Made by a program: the position numbers and the translations under genes. A stretch of 19,487 nt of DNA from contig CAXUHG010000106.1 in NCBI GenBank assembly GCA_964250805.1, positions 1-19,487 of the forward strand, read 5' to 3'. The stretch is from JBBQVS01 sp964250805. GTDB lineage: Bacteria; Chloroflexota; Ktedonobacteria; Ktedonobacterales; Ktedonobacteraceae. The notes beneath the pieces are model-generated. The model made no database searches. It was given only the letters and a program-made list of their open reading frames with translations, and was not told where the DNA came from. This document shows positions 1-6,801 of the stretch, piece by piece; the stretch's first letter is position 1; every line of letters starts with the position of its first letter.

Positions 1-387
1 GACGGATCATTCAATGATGTGTTTTTTTGCTATCCTCTGCTTCAACTCTTGCCGTCTTAAAAAAGGTACATTCGACAAAATTGAAGTAATTATCTATCTT
101 CAGTTGTTAGTGTGCGATTTCATCAGCACCATTTCGCGGTGCCTGCATAATATGCCATACTTCTCGCGCCTTGTCAACACTTTTCCAAAGGAGTTTTATA
201 AAATTGAAAAAATTCATTTTAGTTTTTTTGTGCGAGGAGTTGTGCCCTTGCGATAGCAGCAAGCCAAAACCGGAGAAATAGACAAAGGTACTATAAAGTA
301 TTGACGCTCAGGATTGTACAAGTTACTCTTTTCTATGTATATGTATGTACACATGTGTGCTAAATTCTGAGAAGGAACTATCATTTT
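1..387. other. Intergenic region without a convincing gene
   Basis: I see no convincing gene here. The long open frame at 14-256 has no ribosome-binding site and no recognisable product. A short frame at 204-281 (25 codons, TTG start) has a good AAGGAG upstream but cannot be confirmed. The part near the next gene is AT-rich and carries two TGTACA sites (315-320 and 346-351) around CTATGTATAT (333-342). A similar arrangement lies upstream of the sigma-factor gene, so this is probably promoter or operator sequence for the gene starting at 388. Confidence 0.5.
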
Positions 388-1374
388 ATGAAATATTTTT
401 TCTGGATTGCCTTTGCCGTATTTTTGGCTGCTTCAATTCCGCATGTCGCCTATTTCTTTGCTTCATTTGAGCCATCACAAGGACCAGAAGGTATCTGGTG
501 GTGGGCAGTGAGCTACGCAATTGCTATTAGTATTGACGTTACTGTATATCTTCTCTCATGGACAGCATTTCAAAGATATCGTCGTTACCGTACACCCAAA
601 GCGGTATGGCAACACTGGCTACTCATTGTTATCTGTACCGTATTCTCCTGGGCAGTTAATTGGGCGTATGCCAAGCAGTTTCACAGCCCAGTGATGCTTA
701 GCTCAGCGGAAAGTGCTGCCCCCTGGCTTGTCAATGTCTTTCCATTCATGGCAAGCGCATTTCCACTGCTGGGCATTGTTTATACGATGATGGCTGAGAC
801 CATCTCCGAAGAGTCATCCGAAGATAGACAGATGATGACGCAACAGCTAACGGCACTGAGCGAACTTGCAAAGCAGACGAATCTACCCATAGCATCACTG
901 CGTCGTACTCTCACTGGTGGCTCACGGGCAAATGTAGCAAGTTTACTCACAGCGGTCACAGACAATACGGACGAGCAGAGTCCAGCTACACCAAGTACTA
1001 CTGCCATAGTTGATAAAAATGACACGGCAAAGTCTAAGGCGATAACAGGCCAATTCGTGACAATTGAGAAAGAGAATGCAGGTAATTTGAAGAGTTCTAA
1101 TCCCGCGTTGCAGACGGTTAACGGCGAAGCAAATTCTGACAAACTGCAAATGACTATCGAGGCATTACGGACAAATCCAGATATGACCGATGAGGCACTA
1201 GCCGAATATCTAGCGTTAAAACGTCCAGCAAGTGCTCGCTTTTGGCGTTTGAAGGCCATCGAGATATTAAGCGCAACCCGCAAAGAGGCAAAGTCGGCAC
1301 CAGTGGCACTTGATAGCTGGGCTTCACAATCAAGTATGCTCGCCAATACAAATGGTACGGGGAGCAAACACTAA
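388..1374 (+). CDS. Membrane protein with four N-terminal helices and a winged-helix-like C-terminal tail
   Basis: The 328-aa product has four predicted membrane helices (about residues 4-27, 38-58, 74-95 and 112-136). A hydrophilic, Ser/Thr/Asn-rich linker follows (about 140-250), then a compact helical segment (about 253-298, containing MTDEALAEYLAL and ARFWRLKAIEIL). That segment resembles the winged-helix tails that end many Chloroflexota and actinobacterial membrane proteins. The helix layout, with an Asp inside helix 2 (AISIDV), recalls the DUF2637/SpdB-like proteins of actinobacterial mobile elements, but this is resemblance in layout only. GAAGGA about 12 nt before the ATG serves as a rather distant ribosome-binding site. 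It is followed by a hairpin (1418-1442) that may end its transcript. A membrane-anchored DNA-binding role is inference; no function is assigned. Confidence 0.8.
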   Translation: MKYFFWIAFAVFLAASIPHVAYFFASFEPSQGPEGIWWWAVSYAIAISIDVTVYLLSWTAFQRYRRYRTPKAVWQHWLLIVICTVFSWAVNWAYAKQFHSPVMLSSAESAAPWLVNVFPFMASAFPLLGIVYTMMAETISEESSEDRQMMTQQLTALSELAKQTNLPIASLRRTLTGGSRANVASLLTAVTDNTDEQSPATPSTTAIVDKNDTAKSKAITGQFVTIEKENAGNLKSSNPALQTVNGEANSDKLQMTIEALRTNPDMTDEALAEYLALKRPASARFWRLKAIEILSATRKEAKSAPVALDSWASQSSMLANTNGTGSKH

Positions 1375-1417
1375 AGTCAGTATCATTTTAAGCAGTAAAA
1401 ACTTGAAAATGCAGAAA

Positions 1418-1442
1418 TCTAAACGTCGCCTTGACGTTTAGA
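1418..1442. promoter_or_regulatory. 10-bp inverted repeat overlapping a -35 box
   Basis: TCTAAACGTC and GACGTTTAGA form perfect arms around a 5-nt spacer. The right arm contains most of the -35 hexamer of the promoter at 1431-1459. It could be an operator for that promoter or a weak terminator for the gene ending at 1374. No T-run follows on the plus strand, which favours the operator reading. Confidence 0.5.
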
Positions 1443-1459
1443 AAGTGGTATGCTAAAAT
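1431..1459 (+). promoter_or_regulatory. Sigma-A-type promoter of the 96-aa gene
   Basis: TTGACG (1431-1436), a 17-nt spacer and TAAAAT (1454-1459), with an extended -10 TG at 1451-1452. The predicted start near 1466 leaves a leader of about 110 nt, in which 1480-1489 and 1514-1523 can pair (10 bp, one mismatch). Confidence 0.65.
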
Positions 1460-1578
1460 TGTTTAGGTATAGCACAAGGCTGACAAACTACCTACCTTGC
1501 ATTGGTGTGTTGCAGTTTGACAGTGCAGTCTGCTCGTAACAAACAATAAGAAGCTCCAAATATTTAGGGAGGGAAGCA

Positions 1579-1869
1579 ATGCCGACCACGTTCAACTATG
1601 CAAACATCTTGCATGCTGTCGGTCAAATACTGGATTCAATTGGTGTCAAGAGCTTTTCAATCCGCGAGGAAGAGGACGGACTTTTCGTCGAAGGTTTCGA
1701 TGGTGAGGGTCAGCTTCAGGTTCAAGGATGCTATGACATCGCTAGCTTATATGATCTTGTAAATAGCGCACAAAATAATGAGGAAAAGTTTAGTATAGTG
1801 AAAGATGATGGCACCCTTCATCGCTTCCTCGCTAGCCACGAGCGTGAGTTGATTGGTGCAACACACTAA
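1579..1869 (+). CDS. Small acidic protein of unknown function (96 aa)
   Basis: A short soluble protein with no signal peptide or membrane segment. The ATG is preceded by a strong ribosome-binding site (AGGGAGGGAAGCA), which fixes the start. The sequence alternates predicted strands (FSIREE, GLFVEGF, GQLQVQGC) with helices (ILHAVGQILDSI, YDIASLYDLVNSA), so a small alpha/beta fold is likely. It has its own promoter (1431-1459) and is followed 32 nt after the stop by a strong hairpin (1902-1934), so it is a self-contained transcript. I do not recognise the family. The clean promoter, ribosome-binding site and terminator make it a real gene despite its size. Confidence 0.8.
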   Translation: MPTTFNYANILHAVGQILDSIGVKSFSIREEEDGLFVEGFDGEGQLQVQGCYDIASLYDLVNSAQNNEEKFSIVKDDGTLHRFLASHERELIGATH

Positions 1870-1901
1870 TATAATACGCTATTGCTTGTAAGCAGTTAGA
1901 G

Positions 1902-1934
1902 GAAGAACCGGAGGAGCAATACCTCCGGTTCTTC
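1902..1934 (+). terminator. Hairpin terminator after the 96-aa gene
   Basis: A perfect 13-bp stem (1902-1914 with 1922-1934, core CCGGAGG/CCTCCGG) closes a 7-nt loop. The following sequence is pyrimidine-rich (TCTCAT) without a pure T-run. Its position 32 nt after the stop codon supports a terminator. Confidence 0.75.
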
Positions 1935-2191
1935 TCTCATAGGAGAAAGCTTCTTTCTTCTGCATATTTCATAGGTTATACTCTGTAATTACGCAAATGT
2001 ATAGCGTAGAGTCTCGACTTTATTAACAAAGTATGATATGCTCATAGCTACAAGGGACTACTTCCTCTCGCTTCGACAAAAATGCTGTCATTACACATTT
2101 TTGTTAAGAAGCTCATATGTGGAGGTAGTGCAGCACCTGAACAATCATAAAGCTCGGACCTGCGCGGTTTCTCCCACGAGAGGAGAATATT
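1935..2191 (+). promoter_or_regulatory. Leader of the NYN gene with two hairpins
   Basis: Together with the preceding terminator this gene-free stretch exceeds 300 nt. It contains an AT-rich hairpin (ACAAAAATG at 2076-2084 pairing with 2096-2104). A second 6-bp inverted repeat (TTCTCC 2169-2174, GGAGAA 2182-2187) has a right arm containing the AGGAG ribosome-binding site of the gene at 2192. I could not choose a confident promoter; a TATGAT at 2032-2037 lacks a good -35. Confidence 0.45.
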
Positions 2192-3580
2192 GTGCCTGAA
2201 GATATCGCTTTATTCATTGACTTTGAGAACATTCGATACAGTATGCTGAATATTCAGCGAAGAGAGCCTGATCCACAGGAACTTATTGCTGTCGCTCGTC
2301 GCTATGGTACTGTCATGGTGGCACGAGCATACGCAGACTGGTCGCGTCAACCCGAACCTTTCAAAGGCAGCTTGACGGCTGCGATGATTGACCGTGTTGA
2401 TTGCCCAGCGAAGCAACGTGACCGTATTCGGATGGGAACGTTTCACTATACTTCTGGAAATGGTTCTACTGGTGCGCTTAGCACTCCTACTTATGTCGCG
2501 GAACAAGGTGCCGGTGGCCCCTATCCACGCCAATGGCCTAGTAGTGTGACAGGCAATTCAGGACCTCTTCCTGCGTTCAATTCACAAAACTTGAACAACG
2601 GGTGGCCTTCTGAGCAAGAGTCGCCTCTTAACCAGCAAGAAAGCCTAGATGATTCTCTGCTTTCACTTGATGAGCGACTACCAGAAGATGAAAATTATGG
2701 TTCCGCCGAATATCAGCAGCGCGAATCATATAGACAATCTTTATCTTATCAAAATTCTTATGGTCAGCCTCCTACAGGACCGCTTGGACAAAATGGTACA
2801 GGACCTTTGGGAGCCTACCCTGCAACGGGAAACACTGGTCATATGCCCGCGATCAATGGGAATACAAACAATGGCACCGTTGTACAAAGCACGGTTGTAC
2901 AAAGTACTGTAGACCTAAATATGTTGATGGATATTATCGAAACTGTTTTTGATCGCCCTACCATTTCTACTTTTGTTCTGATGACGGGTGATAAAGATTT
3001 TACACGCATTAGTGCCCGTCTAAAGTTACGCCTAAATAAAACTGTTATTGTTGTTGGAATACCGGGAACCGTGAGCCGAGACTTAATCAGTAGTGCGAAC
3101 CAGTTTGTTCCACTTGTACCGAACGGAAACACTGGCTTGATTTCTGGCAACACAGGTACGCTTCCCAGTATTAGTAGCGTAACCGTGCCACCCAGTACGC
3201 CAACGGGAAACACGACACCGATGCCCGCGATTAGCTATCCAGCAAGCAACAGTTCCTCTGGCACACAGTTCCAGCAGCCTCCCTTTGGGACTCCTGTAAT
3301 GGACGTTCTGGACCCGCAATTTCTTCAATTTCTTGATTATATTGACCGTAACTGGTCATGGCGTACCATTATCGGTGTCTCGAATTTTATTGGCGACCCA
3401 CTCAATCCCAAGAACCGTTTTCGCGGTCGGCTTACACGTGAGTCCGCTCGTGAATTGCTCAATACATGTATTCAGCAAGGTATTTTGTTGGTGCAAACTG
3501 ATGCAACAGGTGCCGAAGATTTGCGTCTCAACCGCTTGCATCCCGGCGTCGATGACGTACTCAAGCAATTCGTGCGCTAA
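2192..3580 (+). CDS. NYN (PIN-like) nuclease-fold protein with a large disordered insert
   Basis: The 462-aa protein starts at a GTG six nt after AGGAG. N-terminal residues 5-75 match the first half of an NYN domain: FIDFENI with Asp10, then VARAYADW at 43-50. The second half lies at about 236-310: STVDLNMLMDI (Asp241, Asp247), then LMTGDKDF (Asp267, Asp269). The halves are separated by about 160 low-complexity residues rich in G, N, Q, S and P. In ordinary NYN proteins this gap is short. A second Gly/Asn/Pro linker (310-365) leads to a C-terminal helical domain (about 370-460, FLQFLDYIDRNWSWRTIIGV) that looks like the OST-HTH-like tail common in this group. NYN proteins are metal-dependent RNases or inactive relatives; the acidic residues are kept here, so activity is possible. 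The substrate is unknown. A 78-bp palindrome follows the stop. Confidence 0.85.
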   Translation: MPEDIALFIDFENIRYSMLNIQRREPDPQELIAVARRYGTVMVARAYADWSRQPEPFKGSLTAAMIDRVDCPAKQRDRIRMGTFHYTSGNGSTGALSTPTYVAEQGAGGPYPRQWPSSVTGNSGPLPAFNSQNLNNGWPSEQESPLNQQESLDDSLLSLDERLPEDENYGSAEYQQRESYRQSLSYQNSYGQPPTGPLGQNGTGPLGAYPATGNTGHMPAINGNTNNGTVVQSTVVQSTVDLNMLMDIIETVFDRPTISTFVLMTGDKDFTRISARLKLRLNKTVIVVGIPGTVSRDLISSANQFVPLVPNGNTGLISGNTGTLPSISSVTVPPSTPTGNTTPMPAISYPASNSSSGTQFQQPPFGTPVMDVLDPQFLQFLDYIDRNWSWRTIIGVSNFIGDPLNPKNRFRGRLTRESARELLNTCIQQGILLVQTDATGAEDLRLNRLHPGVDDVLKQFVR

Positions 3581-3587
3581 AAGCATT

Positions 3588-3665
3588 TTTACAAGCGTAT
3601 AGAATAGGCAGGAACAAGACAGAGCATGCTCTGTCTTGTTCCTGCCTATTCTATACGCTTGTAAA
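3588..3665. repeat. 78-bp perfect palindrome (39-bp arms, no loop)
   Basis: Every base from 3588 to 3626 pairs with 3627 to 3665, centred on GCATGC. It begins 8 nt after the NYN stop and ends 6 nt before the AAAGGAG of the M42 gene. AAGCATT occurs on both sides (3581-3587 and 3664-3670) as a direct repeat, the second overlapping the palindrome by two bases. It may act as a terminator, an mRNA-stabilising hairpin or a processing site. The gap to the next start codon is too short to hold another promoter. Confidence 0.85.
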
Positions 3666-3683
3666 GCATTAAAGGAGTTTTTT

Positions 3684-4748
3684 ATGGACGAGTCCCGTGT
3701 CTCAGTGTTGCGTCACATGGTTGCTAGTCCCAGTCCTTCTGGTTTCGAGCAACCTGTCCAACAGGTTATTCGCAACGAGATTCAGCAGTATAGCGATACT
3801 CTACGTACAGATGTACACGGCAATGTGATTGCCGCCCTCAATCCTGAAGGACTGCCACGAGTTATGCTGACAGCGCATTGTGATGAACTTGGCTTCATAG
3901 TGCGTTACGTTGACAGCGATGGATTTCTTTATTTTGCTCCTATTGGTGGTTTTGATCCCGCTACACTTCCAGGTAGTCGCATCGAGATACACACATCTGA
4001 TGGTCCGGTGTTAGGAGTGATCGGCAGAAAGCCAGCCCATCTTCTAAGCAGCGATGAGCGTAACGCTATGCCAAAGCTAGCCGATTTGTGGATTGATGTT
4101 GGGGCGGCGAATAGGGAAGAGGCACAGAAACTTGTTCCTCCTGGTAGCGTTGCGACACGTGCGGCGCAACTGGAAACTTTGCGCAACGATCTGGTCGTTT
4201 CTCGTGCGCTGGATGATAAGTCCGGGGTATTCACAGTCATAGAGGCGATGCGACGTATTTCCGCACAGCGCGAAAAGCTCAGGGCAGGCGTGTATTTTGT
4301 ATCGGCGGTGCAGGAAGAAGTTGGTTCACGCGGCATACAGAGCAGCGTATATAGCGTCGAGCCGTCAATCGCTATTGCGGTTGATGTCACATTCACGTCA
4401 GATCACCCCGGTACATCGAAGAATGAACTAGGCGATGTAAAGCTTAACGGCGGCCCCGTCATCACTCTAGGTGGACATGTCAATCCACGCGTCTATCAGA
4501 TGCTTACGCGGGCTGCGGATGCTGCTGGTATCGCGTGGCAACTCGATGTGCAAGCTGGAAGCACATATACCGATACGGATATGATTCAGGTCGCAAGAGG
4601 TGGAGTCGCAACAGGATTGGTGAGTATTCCATGTCGTTACATGCATAGCGGTTCGGAGGTTGTGTCCTTACGCGATATCGACCAGATAGCGGATGTGCTG
4701 TCTCGCTTTGTGCTAGCGATAGACAAAGATACAAATATTATTCCGTAG
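3684..4748 (+). CDS. M42-family metallo-aminopeptidase
   Basis: A 354-aa cytoplasmic exopeptidase of the M42 (glutamyl aminopeptidase/TET, also annotated endoglucanase M) family, which removes N-terminal residues from peptides using two metal ions. The metal-site motifs are all present: AHCDE (His65, Asp67), SRALDDKSG (Asp177), QEEVGSRG (Glu211, Glu212), VDVT (Asp234) and YMHSGSE (His321). The length is normal for the family. I chose ATG 3684 because AAAGGAG lies at 3671-3677; the frame extends upstream to 3636 only by running through the palindrome. The typical AHMDE is AHCDE here, placing a Cys next to the metal ligands. The stop codon TAG lies inside the next hairpin. It either depends on readthrough from the NYN gene or uses a promoter hidden in the palindrome. 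Confidence 0.93.
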   Translation: MDESRVSVLRHMVASPSPSGFEQPVQQVIRNEIQQYSDTLRTDVHGNVIAALNPEGLPRVMLTAHCDELGFIVRYVDSDGFLYFAPIGGFDPATLPGSRIEIHTSDGPVLGVIGRKPAHLLSSDERNAMPKLADLWIDVGAANREEAQKLVPPGSVATRAAQLETLRNDLVVSRALDDKSGVFTVIEAMRRISAQREKLRAGVYFVSAVQEEVGSRGIQSSVYSVEPSIAIAVDVTFTSDHPGTSKNELGDVKLNGGPVITLGGHVNPRVYQMLTRAADAAGIAWQLDVQAGSTYTDTDMIQVARGGVATGLVSIPCRYMHSGSEVVSLRDIDQIADVLSRFVLAIDKDTNIIP

Positions 4749-4828
4749 AAATGTCTATGGGAACAACAAAATGGAGCTTAGGCTGAAAAGTCTAAGCTCC
4801 ATTTTGTTGTTCCCATAGATATTTCTAC
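4745..4828. terminator. Bidirectional hairpin containing the stop codons of two convergent genes
   Basis: Arms of 40 positions pair around a GAAA tetraloop (4785-4788), with only two G:T positions (4753/4820 and 4782/4791). The TAG stop of the M42 gene (4746-4748) and the TAG of the opposing gene (complement of 4825-4827) sit at mirror positions in the two arms. AACAACAAAAT and its complement give an A/T-rich stretch in each arm, but no T-run follows. Confidence 0.85.
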
Positions 4829-5274
4829 TGCTGCATTGGCGGTAGCTCTTGTGGGTATTCAGATTGCGGCTGCTCATACTGGTCATATGCTTGCTGCTGC
4901 GCTTCATACTGTTGCTGCCCTGTCTGCTGATTCGAGTCGGCATGCGGCTGATAGTATGGCTGCTGATAGCCTTGCTGATATGATGAGTATGGTTGCTGCT
5001 GTTGCGTCGGTTGATAATATGGTTGTTGTTGCTGTTGCGTCGGTTGATAATACTGCTGCTGATTACGCGGTTGATACCACGAGTTCTGCGTCATACTCCA
5101 TGTGTTTGATCCACTCATCATTGCGAATACAGCTCTTGCAATCAAAGCTAAGGCAATGATTGAGGCGATTCCCAGTATGATGCCAAATCCACCATGTCCC
5201 CCAAAGAAAAACAATGGAATAACCAGAAACCAAAGGTGGCGCAGTCGTGGGCCGCGTCTATATCTATACCACAT
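4825..5274 (-). CDS. Membrane-anchored protein with a Gln/Tyr-rich prion-like tail
   Basis: The 149-aa product starts at ATG 5274, nine nt after GGAG. A GTG at 5307 would add 11 residues but has no ribosome-binding site I can see. A short basic N-terminus (WYRYRRGPRLRH) precedes two hydrophobic segments (about 14-25 and 29-53) separated by GGHGGFG, suggesting a hairpin membrane anchor. Everything from about residue 60 is made almost entirely of Q, Y, P and S, with a near-perfect 11-residue repeat (YYQPTQQQQQP then YYQPTQQQQP) encoded by a 33-bp DNA repeat (4998-5019 and 5031-5052). Such composition is typical of prion-like or phase-separating segments. No enzyme motif is present. It converges on the M42 gene with a shared hairpin. 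Confidence 0.75.
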   Translation of the reverse strand: MWYRYRRGPRLRHLWFLVIPLFFFGGHGGFGIILGIASIIALALIARAVFAMMSGSNTWSMTQNSWYQPRNQQQYYQPTQQQQQPYYQPTQQQQPYSSYQQGYQQPYYQPHADSNQQTGQQQYEAQQQAYDQYEQPQSEYPQELPPMQQ

Positions 5275-5375
5275 CGTGGTTTTCTCCTTACCATTCAAAG
5301 GAAACACTTACTTCTGTCATTACTACGTTTGACTGCTACGTTCGGTTATAAGCCTCGTTGGTTACTTGAATTCTC

Positions 5376-5381
5376 ATTATA
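5376..5381 (-). promoter_or_regulatory. Possible -10 box upstream of the Q/Y-rich gene
   Basis: On the minus strand this reads TATAAT, about 100 nt before the start at 5274. No good -35 hexamer lies at 16-18 nt, so the call rests on the -10 alone. Confidence 0.35.
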
Positions 5382-5416
5382 TCAAATACATCGAGAGAAC
5401 GGACACTGCTTCGCTC

Positions 5417-5500
5417 GTCCGAGGTGCGATAAATCGGACCCCTACGCCTGTTCTTTGGCGGATACATCGGATCCATCGCCTGTTCTTTAGCGATACATCG
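5417..5500. repeat. Degenerate copy of the GTAGGGACC repeat plus a 32-nt tandem duplication
   Basis: The reverse complement of 5417-5446 reads CGTAGGGGTCCGATTTATCG and onward, which is the terminal sequence of the repeats at 10436, 15513 and 17061 with one extra G. No matching opposite end is seen. Next to it CGCCTGTTCTTTGGCG (5445-5460) recurs at 5477-5492 with one change, followed each time by ATACATCG. This looks like a decayed element that duplicated locally. Confidence 0.6.
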
Positions 5501-5550
5501 TCTATAGTAATGATAACGCAGACACGACTACAAAATACAATCCGAAAATG

Positions 5551-6675
5551 TCACGCGTTCAATAGTTCCTTGAATATGACGGCACCTGATATGGTATTCC
5601 CATTATAACTATACAGAGTCAGCAAACCCTCTTGCGCTCCACCTTTAAAGCTGGCTTTGTAAGAGATGTTTGTCGAGAAGTTGCCGTTGACATCGGCGGT
5701 GCCAATGCTATTGTAGAGGTGATCGAGGATTTTGATTTTGTTGGTGCCTCCTGGTGCTGTACCACTTACGGTTGTTGTGCCGCTGAGGAGGTCGCGGCTT
5801 TCTGGTTTTGTAATCGTCAAACCGTCGGATGTGACGGAGGTCGCCTCCCAGATACCATTATTCGTGTTGCCTTCGAGACGACTCAGAGTAACTTTGATGG
5901 TTCCACCCGCATTTTTCACCATGATTACGGCATCCTTGTCATGTGAATTACCACCGCTCACAACCGTAGTAGGAGCATCTGCGGGCCAGTCAAGCAGTTT
6001 CGCGGCAAGTTTGTCTGCTACCTGTGTAGGACTATCCACCGTTTGCTTGTTCTGATTTACCTGTTGCTGGCTATTCTCTGCCTGATAGCGCGTCAAATCG
6101 GGGAAGATGCCAGGGAAGGAGACGGGTACTAATGTACCGACGCTACTAGACCACTTGAATTCACGATAAAGGTCCTGTTTATAGTTCTCGGCGGTCTGAT
6201 TGCCAGCATTGATGCTCGACCCCTGGTCAACCTCGGCTGTAAGTAGCGTATTGTAGGCACTGATTTTGGCGTCACCTTTATAGAGGCCATGCAACTTGAA
6301 AATCTGTTTGGGGCTAGGGCTGGTAATATTCGTGAAGACATAAATATCTGCTGTCTGACCTGCACCTTCGTAGCGTGAGATGACCAGTGCTTGTAGCGAC
6401 GTATCATTCGTCATTTCAGCACAGGTCACGCTCACTACCGTATTCAGCCCTGTATCGGTACTGAGAATTGGACTCCAATGTGATGGCTCGCTGACAACGG
6501 CTGGGCATGGCTGTGTACCAAGCTGTGGTGCAACAGTTGGTGTTACATCGGTCACAACGACCTTACTAGCGGTGGTTGTGTTATTGCTAGACGCTCCACC
6601 ACAGGCAGATAAGCACAATAATAGAAAGATAGAAACGGAGAAAAGCGATATATATTTAGGTAGACGGGCATGCAT
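5551..6675 (-). CDS. Secreted lipoprotein with a C-terminal Gmad2-like immunoglobulin domain
   Basis: The 374-aa protein has a classic lipoprotein signal: MHARLPKY, a hydrophobic core, then the lipobox LSAC with Cys25, followed by a Ser/Thr/Asn-rich tether. It should be lipidated and held on the outer face of the membrane. Residues about 55-190 form an unassigned beta-rich domain. Residues about 200-230 look helical (QVADKLAAKLLDW). Residues about 286-371 (LTITKPESRDLL, TVSGTAPGG, then LLTLYSYNGN) resemble the Gmad2 domain found in spore-germination-associated lipoproteins. The start is supported by AGGAGG nine nt upstream. A role in envelope or spore physiology follows from the domain only and is inference. 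Confidence 0.8.
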   Translation of the reverse strand: MHARLPKYISLFSVSIFLLLCLSACGGASSNNTTTASKVVVTDVTPTVAPQLGTQPCPAVVSEPSHWSPILSTDTGLNTVVSVTCAEMTNDTSLQALVISRYEGAGQTADIYVFTNITSPSPKQIFKLHGLYKGDAKISAYNTLLTAEVDQGSSINAGNQTAENYKQDLYREFKWSSSVGTLVPVSFPGIFPDLTRYQAENSQQQVNQNKQTVDSPTQVADKLAAKLLDWPADAPTTVVSGGNSHDKDAVIMVKNAGGTIKVTLSRLEGNTNNGIWEATSVTSDGLTITKPESRDLLSGTTTVSGTAPGGTNKIKILDHLYNSIGTADVNGNFSTNISYKASFKGGAQEGLLTLYSYNGNTISGAVIFKELLNA

Positions 6676-6698
6676 AATTCTAGACCTCCTGGGGCATC

Positions 6699-6727
6699 AG
6701 TATACCTCTACCTATACTAACGCACAA
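6699..6727 (-). promoter_or_regulatory. Likely promoter of the lipoprotein gene
   Basis: On the minus strand: TTGTGC (6727-6722), a 17-nt spacer, TATACT (6704-6699). The -10 matches 5 of 6 consensus bases and the -35 is weak. The -35 overlaps the base of the preceding terminator stem. Confidence 0.45.
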
Positions 6728-6785
6728 GGGTATACAATAAGAACGGAGCAAGGTATCTTGCTCCATTCTTATTGTATACCCTTGT
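6724..6785 (-). terminator. Long hairpin terminator after the glycosidase-like gene
   Basis: Arms of 29 nt (6724-6752 with 6757-6785) pair with one mismatch (6744/6765) around a GTAT loop. It lies 17 nt past the stop codon of the gene ending at 6802 and just before the promoter of the lipoprotein gene. Confidence 0.8.
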
Positions 6786-6801
6786 AGGTGAAAAGTGTCT
6801 C

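Noticed and set aside
14..256. 80-aa open frame at the left edge
   Set aside because: No ribosome-binding site before the ATG, unusual composition, and no recognisable domain; likely chance in an AT-rich intergenic stretch.
780..1367. Long open frame antisense to the membrane-HTH gene
   Set aside because: It overlaps a well-supported gene on the other strand, has low-complexity Ser/Val/Ala-rich composition and no ribosome-binding site; a shadow frame.
4836..5159. Plus-strand frame rich in Ala, Val, Asp and Met opposite the Q/Y-rich gene
   Set aside because: Its composition is the mirror of CAG/CAA/TAT repeats on the other strand, so it is a by-product of the repeat.
5445..5500. Two copies of CGCCTGTTCTTTxGCG as the start of a CRISPR-like array
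   Set aside because: Only two copies with a 32-nt period, no cas genes, and similarity of the neighbourhood to the GTAGGGACC repeat; a local duplication explains it.
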